Positions 25,210-35,742 of a stretch of DNA of 64,000 bases are shown here, one piece after another. The position numbers were made by a program, and so were the translations under genes. Numbering within the stretch: position 1 is the first letter of the stretch; the number at the start of each line of letters is the position of its first letter. The stretch is from Chryseomonas sp014190935. GTDB taxonomy: Bacteria > Pseudomonadota > Gammaproteobacteria > Pseudomonadales > Pseudomonadaceae. The stretch is taken from contig NZ_JACHVV010000001.1 of the NCBI RefSeq assembly GCF_014190935.1, positions 682,001 through 746,000 of the forward strand. Direction: 5' to 3'. Below the pieces are notes generated by a model, which did no database searches, was not told where the DNA came from, and was given only the letters and a program-made list of their open reading frames with translations.

Positions 25210-26523
25210 ATGGCAGAGACGTTGAACGAAGAGGCGGTACTGACCCCGGTGGTGCTGGGGTTCGGCGACCAGGGTGTGAATCGCGCCTTGCTGTTTCCCG
25301 ATTTTCAGGCGCTCTGGCAGGGCGACCAGACGCTGCTCGACTGCGCCGGACGGCGCCATCGCTTCGTCTATCTGCTGCTGGACGACCACCGCCGGGTCAA
25401 GGCCGCGGTGTTTTTCCTGCTGGCCTTCGATGCCCAGGGCAAACCGCTGCCGGAATGGGACCTGCCGCTGGGAGAGCTGGCCGAGCGCGGCGACGTCGGT
25501 CCCGACCTGGGCGCCGGACCGATCCGCCTGGCCAGTCGCAGTCATTGCCCGATTTCCTGGCACCAGGGCGATCTCTGGGATCCGCGCAGCGAGGCCGAGC
25601 ACGACGACTGGCAGGCGATCCGCGATTGCCTGGGCCTGGTCGCGCCACGCGATGGCGAGGTGGAGCTGGCCGGGGAATACCACCCCAGCGCCGCCGACGG
25701 CATCGATGTCGAGGCCCGTCTCGAACGGGTCCGCCGCATCCTCGCCCAGGAACACCAGGAGGCGCTGGACAAGCTGATCGCCGGTCAGCGCACCCGGCTG
25801 CTGACCCTGACCCGCCAGCACCAGGAAGACCTGGCGCGCCTGCAGCGCGACGCCGACGAGGTGCGCGCCGCCAAGGCCGAGCTGGAGGTGCGCTACGCCG
25901 CCCTGGCCCAGCACCTGGAGCAGCAGCACGAGCAGGCCCGCCAGCAGCGCGAAGAACTCAACGAGCAGATGCGCACCCTGGAGCGCAACGCCCTCTACAA
26001 GATCGAGGCGCTGCGCATCCAGTCCGAGGCCGAGAGCGAGGCCCGGGTGGCCGCCGCAGTGGGTGAGCTGAAGAACCAGCTGACCATCCGCGAGGTGGAA
26101 CTCAAGTACCGCGACGAACTGGACGGCCAGTTGCAGGAAGACATCCGCCAGCTGCGCGAGCGCTGCACCCAGCTGATCGGCGACAGCAACGAAGGCCAGC
26201 TGGAGCGCCTGGCGCGCCAGGGCATCCTGTTCGTCACCTTCCAGCCCGGCGCCGGTCATCTGATCCTCAGTCGCCAGGACGTGCCGCGGTTCAGCACCGA
26301 TCCCCTGGGCTATGTCGCCGAGCACTGCAAGGTCAGTCGCGAGCAATACCAGCGCTGGCTGGAGCACCACCAGCAGCCGGTGTGCCAGGCCGAGGTGGAT
26401 GGCGAGCGCTGCGGGCGGCCGGTGGTGCGGGTGGAGCATCCCGCCCAGTTCGATCCGCTGCGCTCGACCCTGTGCGCCGAGCACCGCGGCGATGACAGCG
26501 ATGGCGACGTCGCCAATCTCTGA
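25210..26523 (+). CDS. Coiled-coil protein of unknown function with C-terminal Cys/His cluster
   Basis: This protein of about 437 aa has a globular N-terminal half (LTPVVLGFGDQGVNRALLFPD; GPIRLASRSHCPISWHQGDLWDP). A long charged coiled coil follows (about residues 180-350, heptad-like Glu/Arg/Leu runs), then a C-terminal segment with the spacing Cys-x8-Cys ... Cys-x2-His (VCQAEVDGERCG ... TLCAEHRG) that could bind zinc. It looks like a conserved Pseudomonas hypothetical; I do not recognise a function. The start could also be ATG 25180. The preceding 285 bp show no clear gene. The next gene starts 11 bp downstream. Confidence 0.8.
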   Translation: MAETLNEEAVLTPVVLGFGDQGVNRALLFPDFQALWQGDQTLLDCAGRRHRFVYLLLDDHRRVKAAVFFLLAFDAQGKPLPEWDLPLGELAERGDVGPDLGAGPIRLASRSHCPISWHQGDLWDPRSEAEHDDWQAIRDCLGLVAPRDGEVELAGEYHPSAADGIDVEARLERVRRILAQEHQEALDKLIAGQRTRLLTLTRQHQEDLARLQRDADEVRAAKAELEVRYAALAQHLEQQHEQARQQREELNEQMRTLERNALYKIEALRIQSEAESEARVAAAVGELKNQLTIREVELKYRDELDGQLQEDIRQLRERCTQLIGDSNEGQLERLARQGILFVTFQPGAGHLILSRQDVPRFSTDPLGYVAEHCKVSREQYQRWLEHHQQPVCQAEVDGERCGRPVVRVEHPAQFDPLRSTLCAEHRGDDSDGDVANL

Positions 26524-26534
26524 TCTCCTGGCTG

Positions 26535-27458
26535 ATGACCTTTCCCCCGCCCGCCGTGCTCCAGGAGGTGCAGCTCGCCGCCCTGGCGGCGCGCGACCTG
26601 CGCCTGGCGGTGCTGCGCCTGGACCAGCGTCCGGCCGCGCATAACGGCAACAAGGGCTACAAGCTGCGGCCCTGGCGCGAACGCCTGGCCCGGGGCGAGG
26701 GCCGCGGGCTCATCAGCCTCGGCGGTGCCCACTCCAATCATCTGCATGCGCTGGCCGCTCTGGGTCGGGAGGAGGGCTTCGCCACAGTCGGCCTCTTGCG
26801 TGGCGAGCCCTGCCGGACGCCCACCGTCCAGGATCTGCAGGCCGATGGCATGACCCTGCACTGGCTCGGCTATGGCGGCTATCGCCGCCGCCATGACAGC
26901 GACTTCTGGCAGCCCTGGCAGGCTCGCTATCCCGAGTTGCTACCCGTTCCCGAAGGCGGCTGCGACGAGCAGGCCGCCGCGGCCTGCGCGGCCATCGTCA
27001 CGGAGCTGCGCCAGGGCCTCGCCGCCCTGGGCTGGCCCGATTGCCAGCAACTCTGGCTGGCCGCGGGCACCGGCACCACCCTGGCTGGGGTGATCCGCGC
27101 CGCCGATCCCGCTTGGCAGGTGGTGGGCGGCCTGGCGGTGCCACCTGGGCATGGGGTCGAAGCCAACCTCGATCGGTTGCTCGCCCAGCACGCCGCCGCG
27201 AACTGGCGCCTGCTGGACGCCAGCCGCGGTGGCTTCGGCCGCCTCGATGCCGAACTGGCGCGGGCCATGGAGGAGTTCGAGGCGCAGACCGGGATCGCCC
27301 TGGATCCGCTCTATACCGGCAAACTCTGGCTGGCGCTGCGCCAGGCCATCGAGGGTGGGGCAATGGCACCGGGCAGTCGCCTGGTGCTGATCCACAGCGG
27401 TGGCCTCCAGGGCCGTCGCGCGCTAGTGCCTCAGCTGGCGGCCTTGGCCGGCGGCTGA
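26535..27458 (+). CDS. PLP-dependent D-cysteine desulfhydrase/ACC deaminase-family protein
   Basis: This 307-aa protein belongs to fold-type II PLP enzymes. The likely Schiff-base Lys lies in NGNKGYKLRP, the substrate loop is LGGAHSNHLHALAALG, and a phosphate-binding Gly-rich loop is AAGTGTTLAG. Family members cleave D-cysteine or open 1-aminocyclopropane-1-carboxylate; the substrate here is uncertain. It follows the coiled-coil gene at 11 bp, so the two are probably co-transcribed. Its last 28 bp overlap the convergent DUF1853 gene. Confidence 0.88.
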   Translation: MTFPPPAVLQEVQLAALAARDLRLAVLRLDQRPAAHNGNKGYKLRPWRERLARGEGRGLISLGGAHSNHLHALAALGREEGFATVGLLRGEPCRTPTVQDLQADGMTLHWLGYGGYRRRHDSDFWQPWQARYPELLPVPEGGCDEQAAAACAAIVTELRQGLAALGWPDCQQLWLAAGTGTTLAGVIRAADPAWQVVGGLAVPPGHGVEANLDRLLAQHAAANWRLLDASRGGFGRLDAELARAMEEFEAQTGIALDPLYTGKLWLALRQAIEGGAMAPGSRLVLIHSGGLQGRRALVPQLAALAGG

Positions 27459-28315
27459 GCCGGCCAATCCGCAGGCACCAGGAACAACCGGGCATCCTCG
27501 TCGCCGCGTGCATCGCGCCGCACCAGCAATTGCGGCCAGATCGGCTCGCCGTCCGGCAGCGGCAGGCAGGGCGTGTCGGCGACCGCGGGTGCCAGCCAGT
27601 GCCCCTTGGGCAGCACCTCCCAGGGACCCTCCGGCAGTTGCCCGCGCGCGCACCACAGCTGGGGTTGCCGGGGTGGCAGGGCCTCCGCCGGCCAGGGCAG
27701 GGGGCGATCGAGCGGCTGGAACAGGTAGCCGCCCAGCCACAGCGCCGCCCGCGGCGGGGCGATGTCCAGCGCCGCCAGGCTGGCCTGGGCCAGGGGCGTG
27801 GCCGACAGCGGCAGCTGGCGCTGGCGCAGATGGGCGAGCTTGCGCGCCAGCTGGTCCTCGCCACCGGGACCCAGCCAGCGGGGCGTGTCCGGCGGGCCTT
27901 CGCCCAGGTAGAACTTCACCGCCAGTTCCAGGTGATGGACCCCCTCGGCGTCTTCCACCAGCAGGTCCAGCTCGCCCAGGGTACGGTCGCCGTCGCGCAG
28001 GGGCAGGTTGGCCGCGCGCAACCTGAGTCCCGGCGCCCGGTCCAGGGCGAATTGCCAGAGTCTTTCGTACTGGCGCCCCAGACGGCGGTCGCTGCCCTGG
28101 GCGAGCCAGGCCGCGAGGGCCGCGGGGGCCGCGTCCTGTTGCCGCAGCCAGTCGGCCAGTCTTTCGGGATGGCTCGCCCAGTCGCTGGCGGCCAGCGGAT
28201 GGCGGGTGTCGGCGGCTTCCAGCACGGGCGGGGCGATCAGGGTCCAGGCGAGGTCACGCACCTGGGGCTGGCTCAGGCGGCGGGGCAGGGCGTGCAGCTC
28301 GGCGAAGGGCGTCAT
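27431..28315 (-). CDS. DUF1853 family protein
   Basis: This 294-aa protein matches my recollection of the DUF1853 family: it has ELDLLVEDAEGVHHLELAVKFYLG in the middle, an acidic nuclease-like ELD ... ELAVK pattern reminiscent of PD-(D/E)XK enzymes. No function is established. The ATG at 28315 gives a natural N-terminus (MTPFAELHALPRRLSQP); the frame continues upstream only as shadow of nadK. It is divergent from nadK across 136 bp. Confidence 0.8.
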   Translation of the reverse strand: MTPFAELHALPRRLSQPQVRDLAWTLIAPPVLEAADTRHPLAASDWASHPERLADWLRQQDAAPAALAAWLAQGSDRRLGRQYERLWQFALDRAPGLRLRAANLPLRDGDRTLGELDLLVEDAEGVHHLELAVKFYLGEGPPDTPRWLGPGGEDQLARKLAHLRQRQLPLSATPLAQASLAALDIAPPRAALWLGGYLFQPLDRPLPWPAEALPPRQPQLWCARGQLPEGPWEVLPKGHWLAPAVADTPCLPLPDGEPIWPQLLVRRDARGDEDARLFLVPADWPAQPPAKAAS

Positions 28316-28384
28316 GGCGCCAGCATAGGCCAAGCCGGGTCGCTGCGGATCACCGGCGGCGACCCGCGGTCGGATGAGGGCGGT

Positions 28385-28414
28385 TTGCCGCTGCCACGGC
28401 CTTTCGCCCATACT
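28385..28414 (+). promoter_or_regulatory. Candidate sigma-70 promoter for nadK
   Basis: TTGCCG (28385-28390) and CATACT (28409-28414) are separated by 18 bp and lie about 38 bp before the nadK ATG. Both boxes deviate from consensus, so this is a suggestion based on spacing and position. Confidence 0.35.
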
Positions 28415-28451
28415 TTCCGCACTTTCCAGCCAACGGGGCCGCCGGCGCGTC

Positions 28452-29336
28452 ATGGACTCCTTTCGTAACATCGGCATCATCGGTCGACTCGGCAGCACCC
28501 AGGTGCTGGACACCATCCGCCGGCTCAAGACCTTTCTGCTGCAACGCGGGCGCAACGTCATCCTGGAAAACACCATCGCCGAGGTGCTGCCCGGACACGG
28601 CCTGCAGACGGTATCGCGCAAGCTCATGGGCGAGATCTGCGACCTGGTGATTGTGGTCGGCGGCGACGGCAGCCTGCTCGGCGCCGCGCGCGCCCTGGTG
28701 CGCCCGCGGGTGCCGGTGCTGGGCATCAACCGCGGCAAGCTGGGCTTTCTCACCGACATCCGCCCCGACGAGCTGGAGACCAAGGTCGCCGAGGTGCTCG
28801 ACGGCCAGTACCTGATGGAGACGCGTTTCCTGCTGGACGCCTTCGTCGAGCGCGGCGGCGAGATGATCGGCCAGGGCGATGCCCTCAACGACGTGGTGCT
28901 GCACCCGGGCAAGTCCACCCGGATGATCGAATTCGAGTTGTACATCGACGGCCAGTTCGTCTGCAGCCAGCGCGCCGACGGCCTGATCGTCGCCACCCCC
29001 ACCGGTTCCACCGCCTACTCGCTGTCGGCGGGCGGCCCCATCATGCATCCCAAGCTGGATGCCATCGTGGTGGTGCCCATGTATCCCCACACCCTGTCCA
29101 GCCGACCCATCGTGGTGTCCGGCGACAGCACCCTGTCGATCCTGGTGTCGCCGAACATGACGATCTATCCGCAGGTCTCATGTGATGGCCAGAATCATTT
29201 CACCTGCGCACCCGGCGATACCGTGACCATTCAGAAGAAGCCCCACAAGCTCAGGCTGATCCACCCGCTGGATCACAACTACTACGAGATCTGCCGGACC
29301 AAGCTCGGCTGGGGCAGTCGCCTGGGAGACGACTGA
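28452..29336 (+). CDS. nadK: NAD kinase
   Basis: This 294-aa protein has the GGDG motif (VVVGGDGSLLGAARAL) and the second NAD-kinase signature (TPTGSTAYSLSAGGPIMHP). It phosphorylates NAD to NADP in the cytosol. The ATG at 28452 gives the usual N-terminus (MDSFRNIGIIGRLGS). The stop overlaps the ATG of the metallophosphatase gene by one base (TGATG), so the two are translationally coupled. Confidence 0.95.
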   Translation: MDSFRNIGIIGRLGSTQVLDTIRRLKTFLLQRGRNVILENTIAEVLPGHGLQTVSRKLMGEICDLVIVVGGDGSLLGAARALVRPRVPVLGINRGKLGFLTDIRPDELETKVAEVLDGQYLMETRFLLDAFVERGGEMIGQGDALNDVVLHPGKSTRMIEFELYIDGQFVCSQRADGLIVATPTGSTAYSLSAGGPIMHPKLDAIVVVPMYPHTLSSRPIVVSGDSTLSILVSPNMTIYPQVSCDGQNHFTCAPGDTVTIQKKPHKLRLIHPLDHNYYEICRTKLGWGSRLGDD

Positions 29337-30295
29337 TGCACCGCGGTTACGATCTGATCGGCGACCTCCACGGCTGCGCCCATACCTTGGACCTGCTGCT
29401 GGAGCGGCTCGACTACCGGCAGGTGGATGGCGTCTGGCAGCACCCCGAGCGCCAGGCGATCTTTCTCGGTGACCTTGTCGATCGTGGCCCGCGCATCCGC
29501 GGCTCGCTGCGCCGGGTACGGGCCATGGTCGAAGGCGGCCATGCCCACTGCATCCTCGGCAATCACGAACTCAATGCCCTGGCCTGGCACACCCCGGCGC
29601 TCCCCGGCACTGGGCAGACCTGGGTGCGCGAGCACACGCCGCGCCATCGCCAGCTGATCCAGGAGACCCTGGCGGCCTTCGCCGACCATCCCCGGGAGTG
29701 GCAGGACCACCTGCGCTGGTTGTACCGGCTGCCGTTGTGCAGGGACTTCGGTCACTTCCGCATCGTCCATGCCTGCTGGGATCAGCGGCTGATCGACGAA
29801 TTTCTCCACCATTATCCGGATGCCTGCATCGACGAGGACTTCGTCCGCCAGTCCATCGTCGGCGGCAGCCTGGCCAGTCGGGTCGCCTCGCGCCTGCTCA
29901 ATGGCGTCTCGCTGCCCTTGCCCCATGGCCTGCGCCTCACCGGCAGTGACGGCTCCGTGCGGGCGCGCTTTCGCACCAAGTTCTGGGAGAGCGATCCCCA
30001 GACCTATGGCGACGTCGTTTTCCAGCCCGATGCGCTGCCGGCGGAAATCGCCTGCGAACCCCTGAGCGACGAGGAAAAGGCTGGGCTGCTCTGCTACGGC
30101 GAGGATGAGCCGATGCTGTTCGTCGGTCACTACTGGCGCGACGGCCATCCCGAACCCTTGCGGCCCAACCTGGCCTGCTTGGACTACAGCGCGGTCAAGT
30201 ACGGCAAGCTGGTGGCCTACCGCCTCGATGACGAACGCCAGATCGACCCGGCCAAGTTCGTCTGGATCGACGTCCAGCGCGAGGAGGGACGATGA
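29336..30295 (+). CDS. Calcineurin-type metallophosphoesterase
   Basis: This 319-aa protein shows the metal-binding motifs GDLHGC, GDLVDRGP and GNHELNALAW near the N-terminus and FVGHYWRDG near the C-terminus. They place it with PrpE/ApaH-like phosphatases. The substrate is not evident. It is coupled to nadK upstream and overlaps the glpG start by 4 bp, so the three genes form one unit. A nucleotide-phosphate substrate would fit the company of nadK (inference). Confidence 0.88.
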   Translation: MHRGYDLIGDLHGCAHTLDLLLERLDYRQVDGVWQHPERQAIFLGDLVDRGPRIRGSLRRVRAMVEGGHAHCILGNHELNALAWHTPALPGTGQTWVREHTPRHRQLIQETLAAFADHPREWQDHLRWLYRLPLCRDFGHFRIVHACWDQRLIDEFLHHYPDACIDEDFVRQSIVGGSLASRVASRLLNGVSLPLPHGLRLTGSDGSVRARFRTKFWESDPQTYGDVVFQPDALPAEIACEPLSDEEKAGLLCYGEDEPMLFVGHYWRDGHPEPLRPNLACLDYSAVKYGKLVAYRLDDERQIDPAKFVWIDVQREEGR

Positions 30296-31161
30296 ACCAG
30301 CCGCAACCCGTGCTGCGCGTGCCCCTGGGCCAAGACCTGCTGGGCTTCACGCGCCTGCTGCGGCGCCTGCAGATCCGCCATCGGGTGGTCGAAGAGGGCG
30401 ACAGCCAGGTGCTCTGGGTGCTGGACCCGGCGCGGGTCGAGGAGACCCGCACGCTCTATGAGCGCTATCCCGACGGCGATCCGCGCGGCGAGGTCCAGGC
30501 CCGGCGCGGACCCCGGGGCTTCGGTCTGCTGGCGCAACTCAAGGCCAGTCCGGTCAGCGCTATCTTTCTCGCCATCACCCTGTTGCTGGGGCTGGCCACC
30601 GAACTGGGCGACAACCTGGCGCTGATCCACTATCTGACGCTGCAGGAATTCCGCCTGATCGACGCCGAGCACATCGCCTTTCTCGATCTCGACGCCAGTC
30701 TGGCCCGCGGCGAGTGGTGGCGACTGGTCACCCCGATCTTCCTGCACTTCGGCCTGCTGCACCTGGCGATGAATGCCCTCTGGTACTGGGAACTGGGTCG
30801 GCGCATAGAATTCCGCCAGGGCGGCCTGATGCTGCTGCTCCTGACCCTGGTGTTCGCCGCCGGCTCCAACCTGGTGCAGTACGCCTGGACCGGCCCGGCG
30901 CTGTTCGGTGGCCTTTCCGGGGTGCTCTATGGCCTGCTCGGCCACTGCTGGCTGTTCCAGTGGCTGGCGCCCAATCCGGCCTATCGCATGCCGCGCGGCG
31001 TAGTGGCCATGATGCTGATCTGGCTGGTGATCTGCCTGACCGGCGTCTTCGACCTGCTCGGTTTCGGCTCCATCGCCAATGGCGCCCATGTCGGCGGCCT
31101 GGTGCTGGGTTGCCTCACCGGACTGTTGGGCGGTGGCCTGGCACGCCTGCGGCAGCGCTAG
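30292..31161 (+). CDS. glpG: Rhomboid intramembrane serine protease
   Basis: This 289-aa protein has a cytoplasmic N-terminal domain (about 1-85) and six membrane helices. The catalytic Ser is in GLSGVLYG and the catalytic His in NGAHVGG; the family motif HFGLLHLAMNALWYWELG is also present. It cleaves membrane proteins within the bilayer. Overlap with the phosphatase gene indicates coupled translation. It ends one base before the stop of a convergent small membrane protein gene. Confidence 0.93.
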   Translation: MNQPQPVLRVPLGQDLLGFTRLLRRLQIRHRVVEEGDSQVLWVLDPARVEETRTLYERYPDGDPRGEVQARRGPRGFGLLAQLKASPVSAIFLAITLLLGLATELGDNLALIHYLTLQEFRLIDAEHIAFLDLDASLARGEWWRLVTPIFLHFGLLHLAMNALWYWELGRRIEFRQGGLMLLLLTLVFAAGSNLVQYAWTGPALFGGLSGVLYGLLGHCWLFQWLAPNPAYRMPRGVVAMMLIWLVICLTGVFDLLGFGSIANGAHVGGLVLGCLTGLLGGGLARLRQR

Positions 31162-31485
31162 CTAGCGCCGCCGCCTGAGCTCGGGCGAGAGGCTTAGGGC
31201 ATTGCGATAGCGCCAACGCCGCTGGCTACGGCGGCGCAACCAGAGCCCGACGAGCAAGAGCAGCGCACCGCCGCCCAGGAAGCCCTGGGCGGTCTCGCGG
31301 GCCAGGGTCAGATAGGGGGCCAGCTGCGGCAGCTGGAGCAGCGCGGCACCGCCCGCCAGCAGCGCGGCCAGGCCGGTTAGCACCAAGAGGGTGCCGAGGC
31401 CGGCGGCGAGGGAGGTCAGAAAGGGCCGCCGCAGGCGCAGCGGCGGCGGATCGAAACGGTCTTGCTCGGGCAACTGCATGCTCAT
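31162..31485 (-). CDS. Small membrane protein of unknown function
   Basis: This 107-aa protein has two hydrophobic segments (about 22-50 and 68-85) and a strongly basic tail (RRRSQRRWRYRNALSLSPELRRRR). No family is recognised. A start two codons inside (MQLPEQ) is possible. The stop abuts that of glpG. The hydrophobic pattern with a positive C-terminus is consistent with a real inner-membrane hairpin protein. Confidence 0.65.
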   Translation of the reverse strand: MSMQLPEQDRFDPPPLRLRRPFLTSLAAGLGTLLVLTGLAALLAGGAALLQLPQLAPYLTLARETAQGFLGGGALLLLVGLWLRRRSQRRWRYRNALSLSPELRRRR

Positions 31486-31554
31486 ACCCCAGGCTCTGTA
31501 AGGCCGCCGAGGTTATACGCCTCGGCGATCCTTGGCGAGCCTGAGCGGCGCGGG

Positions 31555-33321
31555 CTAGCGCAGCAGCTGCCGGGCCCCCTGCTTGAGCATGTCCCAGCGA
31601 TTCGGATCGCCACTGGCGATAGCGCCGAGGAAGGCCCGGGCCTGCTCGAAGCTGATGTGCGGCGGCAACGGCGGTACGCTGGGATCGGTGACGAATTCCA
31701 GCACCACCGGGCGATCCGCCTCGAAGGCCTGCTGCCAGGCATCGGCCACCTCGTCCGGGCGATGGATGCGCAGGCCCTTGAAGCCCAGCAATTCGCCATA
31801 GCGGGCATAGGGGAAGTCGAGCACGTCCTGGGCCGGGGCGAACTTGGGATCGCCGGCCAGGGCCCGCTGCTCCCAGGTCACCTGGTTGAGATCGCCGTTG
31901 TTGAGCACCATGACGATAAAGGTCGGGTTGCTGAATCTCTTCCAGTACTGCTGCAGGGTGACCAGTTCGGCATTGCCGTTCATCTGCATGGCGCCGTCGC
32001 CCACCAGGGCGATCACCGGGCGATCCGGATGGGCGAACTTGGCCGCGATGGCATAGGGAATGCCGCAGCCCATGGTCGCCAGCTTGCCCGACAGCGACCC
32101 CAGCATCTGCCCGCTCATGCGGATGTCGCGGGCATACCAGTTGGTGTGGGAACCGCTGTCGCCGCAGAGGATGGCGTCGCGCGGCAACTGGCTGGACAGT
32201 TCATGGAACACCCGCTGCGGATTGATCGGATCGGCGGGTGCCAGGGCGCGCTGCTCGATGGAGTGCCAGGAAGCGGCCACGCTCTTCTCGATGCGGGCCC
32301 GCCATTTGTCGTGCGGCTTGCTCTGCAGCAGCGGCAGCAGGCGCCGCAGGGTCTCGGCGGCATCGCCTAGCAACGGCTGCTCGATGGGATACCTCATGCT
32401 GATGTTGCGGGCATGCAGGTCGATCTGCACCGCTCGCGCCTGGCCTTCCTGGGGCAGGAATTCGGTATAGGGAAAGGTCGAGCCGACGATCAGCAGGGTG
32501 TCGCATTCCTTCATCAGCAGATCGCTGGCCTCGGTGCCGAGCAGGCCGATGGAGCCGGTGACATAGGGCAATTCGTCGGAGAGCACACCCTTGCCCAGCA
32601 GCGCCTTGGCCACCCCGGCGCTGAGCTTCTCGGCCACCGCCATCACCTCGCTACGCGCCTGCAGGGCGCCGGCGCCTACCAGCAGGGCCACCTTCTTGCC
32701 GGCATTGAGGATGTCGGCGGCGGCCTGCAGGTCGTCTTCCTGGGCATAGGGTCGCGGCGGGATGGCGCCGGCACCGGAAAGGACATTGGCATGCTGGTGC
32801 GGCGGGCTTTCCACCGCCGGCAGCTGCTGGATATCGTTGGGAATGATCACCGTGGCCACCTGGCGCTCGGCGATGGCCACGCGAAAGGCGCGGTCGATGA
32901 CATGGCGCAGCTGCGCCGGATGCACCACCGTCTCCACATAGGCGGAAACGTCCTTGAACAGGGTGTGCAGGTCGACTTCCTGCTGGTAGTCGCTGCCGAG
33001 CGAAGAGGCGGCTTGCTGGCCGACCAGGGCGACCACCGGCATATGGTCCATCTTGGCGTCGTACAGGCCGTTGAGCAGGTGGATGGCGCCGGGCCCGGAG
33101 GTGGCCAGGCAGACGCCCACCTCGCCGGTGAACTTGGCATGGGCACAGGCCATGAAAGCGGCCATCTCTTCGTGGCGCACCCGTACGTAGTCGAACTGCT
33201 CGGCCACCCGCCCCAGGGCGCCCATGATGCCGTTGATGCCATCGCCGGGATAACCGAAGATGCGCTCGACGTTCCACTGGCCGAGTCGCTCCCAGAGATG
33301 GTCGGCTACGGTCTTGCTCAT
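31555..33321 (-). CDS. Thiamine-diphosphate enzyme, pyruvate dehydrogenase (quinone)/PoxB-like
   Basis: This 588-aa protein has the three-domain layout of the acetolactate synthase/pyruvate oxidase family. The catalytic Glu is in VRHEEMAAFMACAHAKFTG. The ThDP motif starts GDGAMQMNGNAELVT and continues to VMVLNNGDLNQV. Together with the N-terminus (MSKTVADHLWERLGQW) this resembles PoxB, which oxidises pyruvate to acetate and CO2 with electrons to quinone. Related enzymes act on other 2-oxo acids, so the substrate is tentative. A good ribosome binding site (AGGAG) precedes the ATG. The gene is monocistronic and divergent from prmB. Confidence 0.82.
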   Translation of the reverse strand: MSKTVADHLWERLGQWNVERIFGYPGDGINGIMGALGRVAEQFDYVRVRHEEMAAFMACAHAKFTGEVGVCLATSGPGAIHLLNGLYDAKMDHMPVVALVGQQAASSLGSDYQQEVDLHTLFKDVSAYVETVVHPAQLRHVIDRAFRVAIAERQVATVIIPNDIQQLPAVESPPHQHANVLSGAGAIPPRPYAQEDDLQAAADILNAGKKVALLVGAGALQARSEVMAVAEKLSAGVAKALLGKGVLSDELPYVTGSIGLLGTEASDLLMKECDTLLIVGSTFPYTEFLPQEGQARAVQIDLHARNISMRYPIEQPLLGDAAETLRRLLPLLQSKPHDKWRARIEKSVAASWHSIEQRALAPADPINPQRVFHELSSQLPRDAILCGDSGSHTNWYARDIRMSGQMLGSLSGKLATMGCGIPYAIAAKFAHPDRPVIALVGDGAMQMNGNAELVTLQQYWKRFSNPTFIVMVLNNGDLNQVTWEQRALAGDPKFAPAQDVLDFPYARYGELLGFKGLRIHRPDEVADAWQQAFEADRPVVLEFVTDPSVPPLPPHISFEQARAFLGAIASGDPNRWDMLKQGARQLLR

Positions 33322-33400
33322 GACGTTCTCCTCGTTGAAGGTCTAGGGTTAGGAAGAAGGGGTCTGGCGTTAAGTTCCTGCAGCCGGACCGGGCGCGGGG

Positions 33401-33406
33401 TAGAAT
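33401..33406 (+). promoter_or_regulatory. Candidate -10 box (TAGAAT) of prmB
   Basis: TAGAAT lies 27 bp before the prmB ATG in the divergent region with the PoxB-like gene. No convincing -35 box is visible at 16-18 bp upstream, so an activator may be needed or the box may be fortuitous. Confidence 0.3.
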
Positions 33407-33432
33407 GCGCGGCTGATCATCCGGAGCCTTTC

Positions 33433-34347
33433 ATGAGCGAATCCCGCCTGCGCACCTTGCGCGACCACATCCGCTGGGCCGTCAGCCGCTTCCATGCCGA
33501 AGAGCTGTTCTTCGGCCATGGCCACGACAACGCCTGGGACGAGGCCCGCGCCCTGGTGCTGGGTGCCGTGCACCTGCCCTGGGACACCGCCGATCGCTAC
33601 CTGGACTGCGCCCTGGAAGACGACGAGCGCTACGCACTCGGGGTGCTGCTGCACAAGCGCATCCAGGAGCGCGTGCCGACTGCCTATCTGCTCGGCGAAG
33701 CCTGGTTCTGCGGCCTGCCGTTCACCGTCGACGAGCGGGTACTGGTGCCACGTTCGCCCATCGGCGAGCTGATCGAAGCGCAATTTGTCCCCTGGCTGCC
33801 GGCCGCGCCGGCGCGCATCCTCGATCTCTGCACCGGCTCGGGCTGCATCGGCATCGCCTGCGCCTATGCCTTCCCCGCGGCCGAGGTGGCCCTGGGCGAT
33901 CTGTCCTACGACGCCCTCGAAGTGGCCTGGCAGAACATCGAGCGCCACGACCTAGAGGATCGCGTCTATACCGTCCAGGGCGACGGCTTCGCCGGACTGC
34001 CGGGGCAGCGTTTCGATCTGATCGTCAGCAATCCGCCCTATGTGGATGCCGAGGATTTCGCCGACATGCCGGCCGAATACCAGCACGAACCGGCCCTGGG
34101 CCTGGCCTGTGGCGAGGACGGCCTGGATCTGGTGCGGCGGATGCTGGCCGAGGCCGCCGATCACCTCACCGAACAGGGCATCCTGATCGTCGAGGTGGGT
34201 AACAGCCAGGTCCACGTCGAGGCGCTCTATCCGGAAGTCGATTTCACCTGGCTCGAATTCGAGCGTGGCGGCCATGGCGTCTTCCTGCTGGCCGCCGCCC
34301 AGTGCCGCGAGCACCAGGCGCTGTTCCGCAGCCGTCTGGTCCCCTGA
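33433..34347 (+). CDS. prmB: Ribosomal protein uL3 N5-glutamine methyltransferase
   Basis: This 304-aa protein has an N-terminal helical domain and a class I methyltransferase fold (ILDLCTGSGCIGIACAYAFP). The NPPY motif that binds the glutamine side chain is present (LIVSNPPYVDAEDFADMP). It methylates a glutamine of ribosomal protein L3. Length and the N-terminus starting MSESRLRTL favour PrmB over PrmC. The frame stays open far upstream inside the PoxB-like gene as shadow; the ATG at 33433 follows CCGGAG. Confidence 0.93.
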   Translation: MSESRLRTLRDHIRWAVSRFHAEELFFGHGHDNAWDEARALVLGAVHLPWDTADRYLDCALEDDERYALGVLLHKRIQERVPTAYLLGEAWFCGLPFTVDERVLVPRSPIGELIEAQFVPWLPAAPARILDLCTGSGCIGIACAYAFPAAEVALGDLSYDALEVAWQNIERHDLEDRVYTVQGDGFAGLPGQRFDLIVSNPPYVDAEDFADMPAEYQHEPALGLACGEDGLDLVRRMLAEAADHLTEQGILIVEVGNSQVHVEALYPEVDFTWLEFERGGHGVFLLAAAQCREHQALFRSRLVP

Positions 34348-34397
34348 TCACCTGCGGTCGCCCGCGGCGGCCGCCCTTTCTTTACCGAGGTCTACCC

Positions 34398-35717
<1,320 letters not shown>

Positions 35718-35742
35718 TCCCGCGCCGGGCCTGAGGCGCCAA

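Noticed and set aside
22786..26484. Open frame of 1232 codons on the minus strand across fadH and the coiled-coil gene
   Set aside because: It is an antisense shadow produced by high GC3 codon use. It lacks family motifs, is rich in His/Gln/Arg strings and runs across two well-supported genes.
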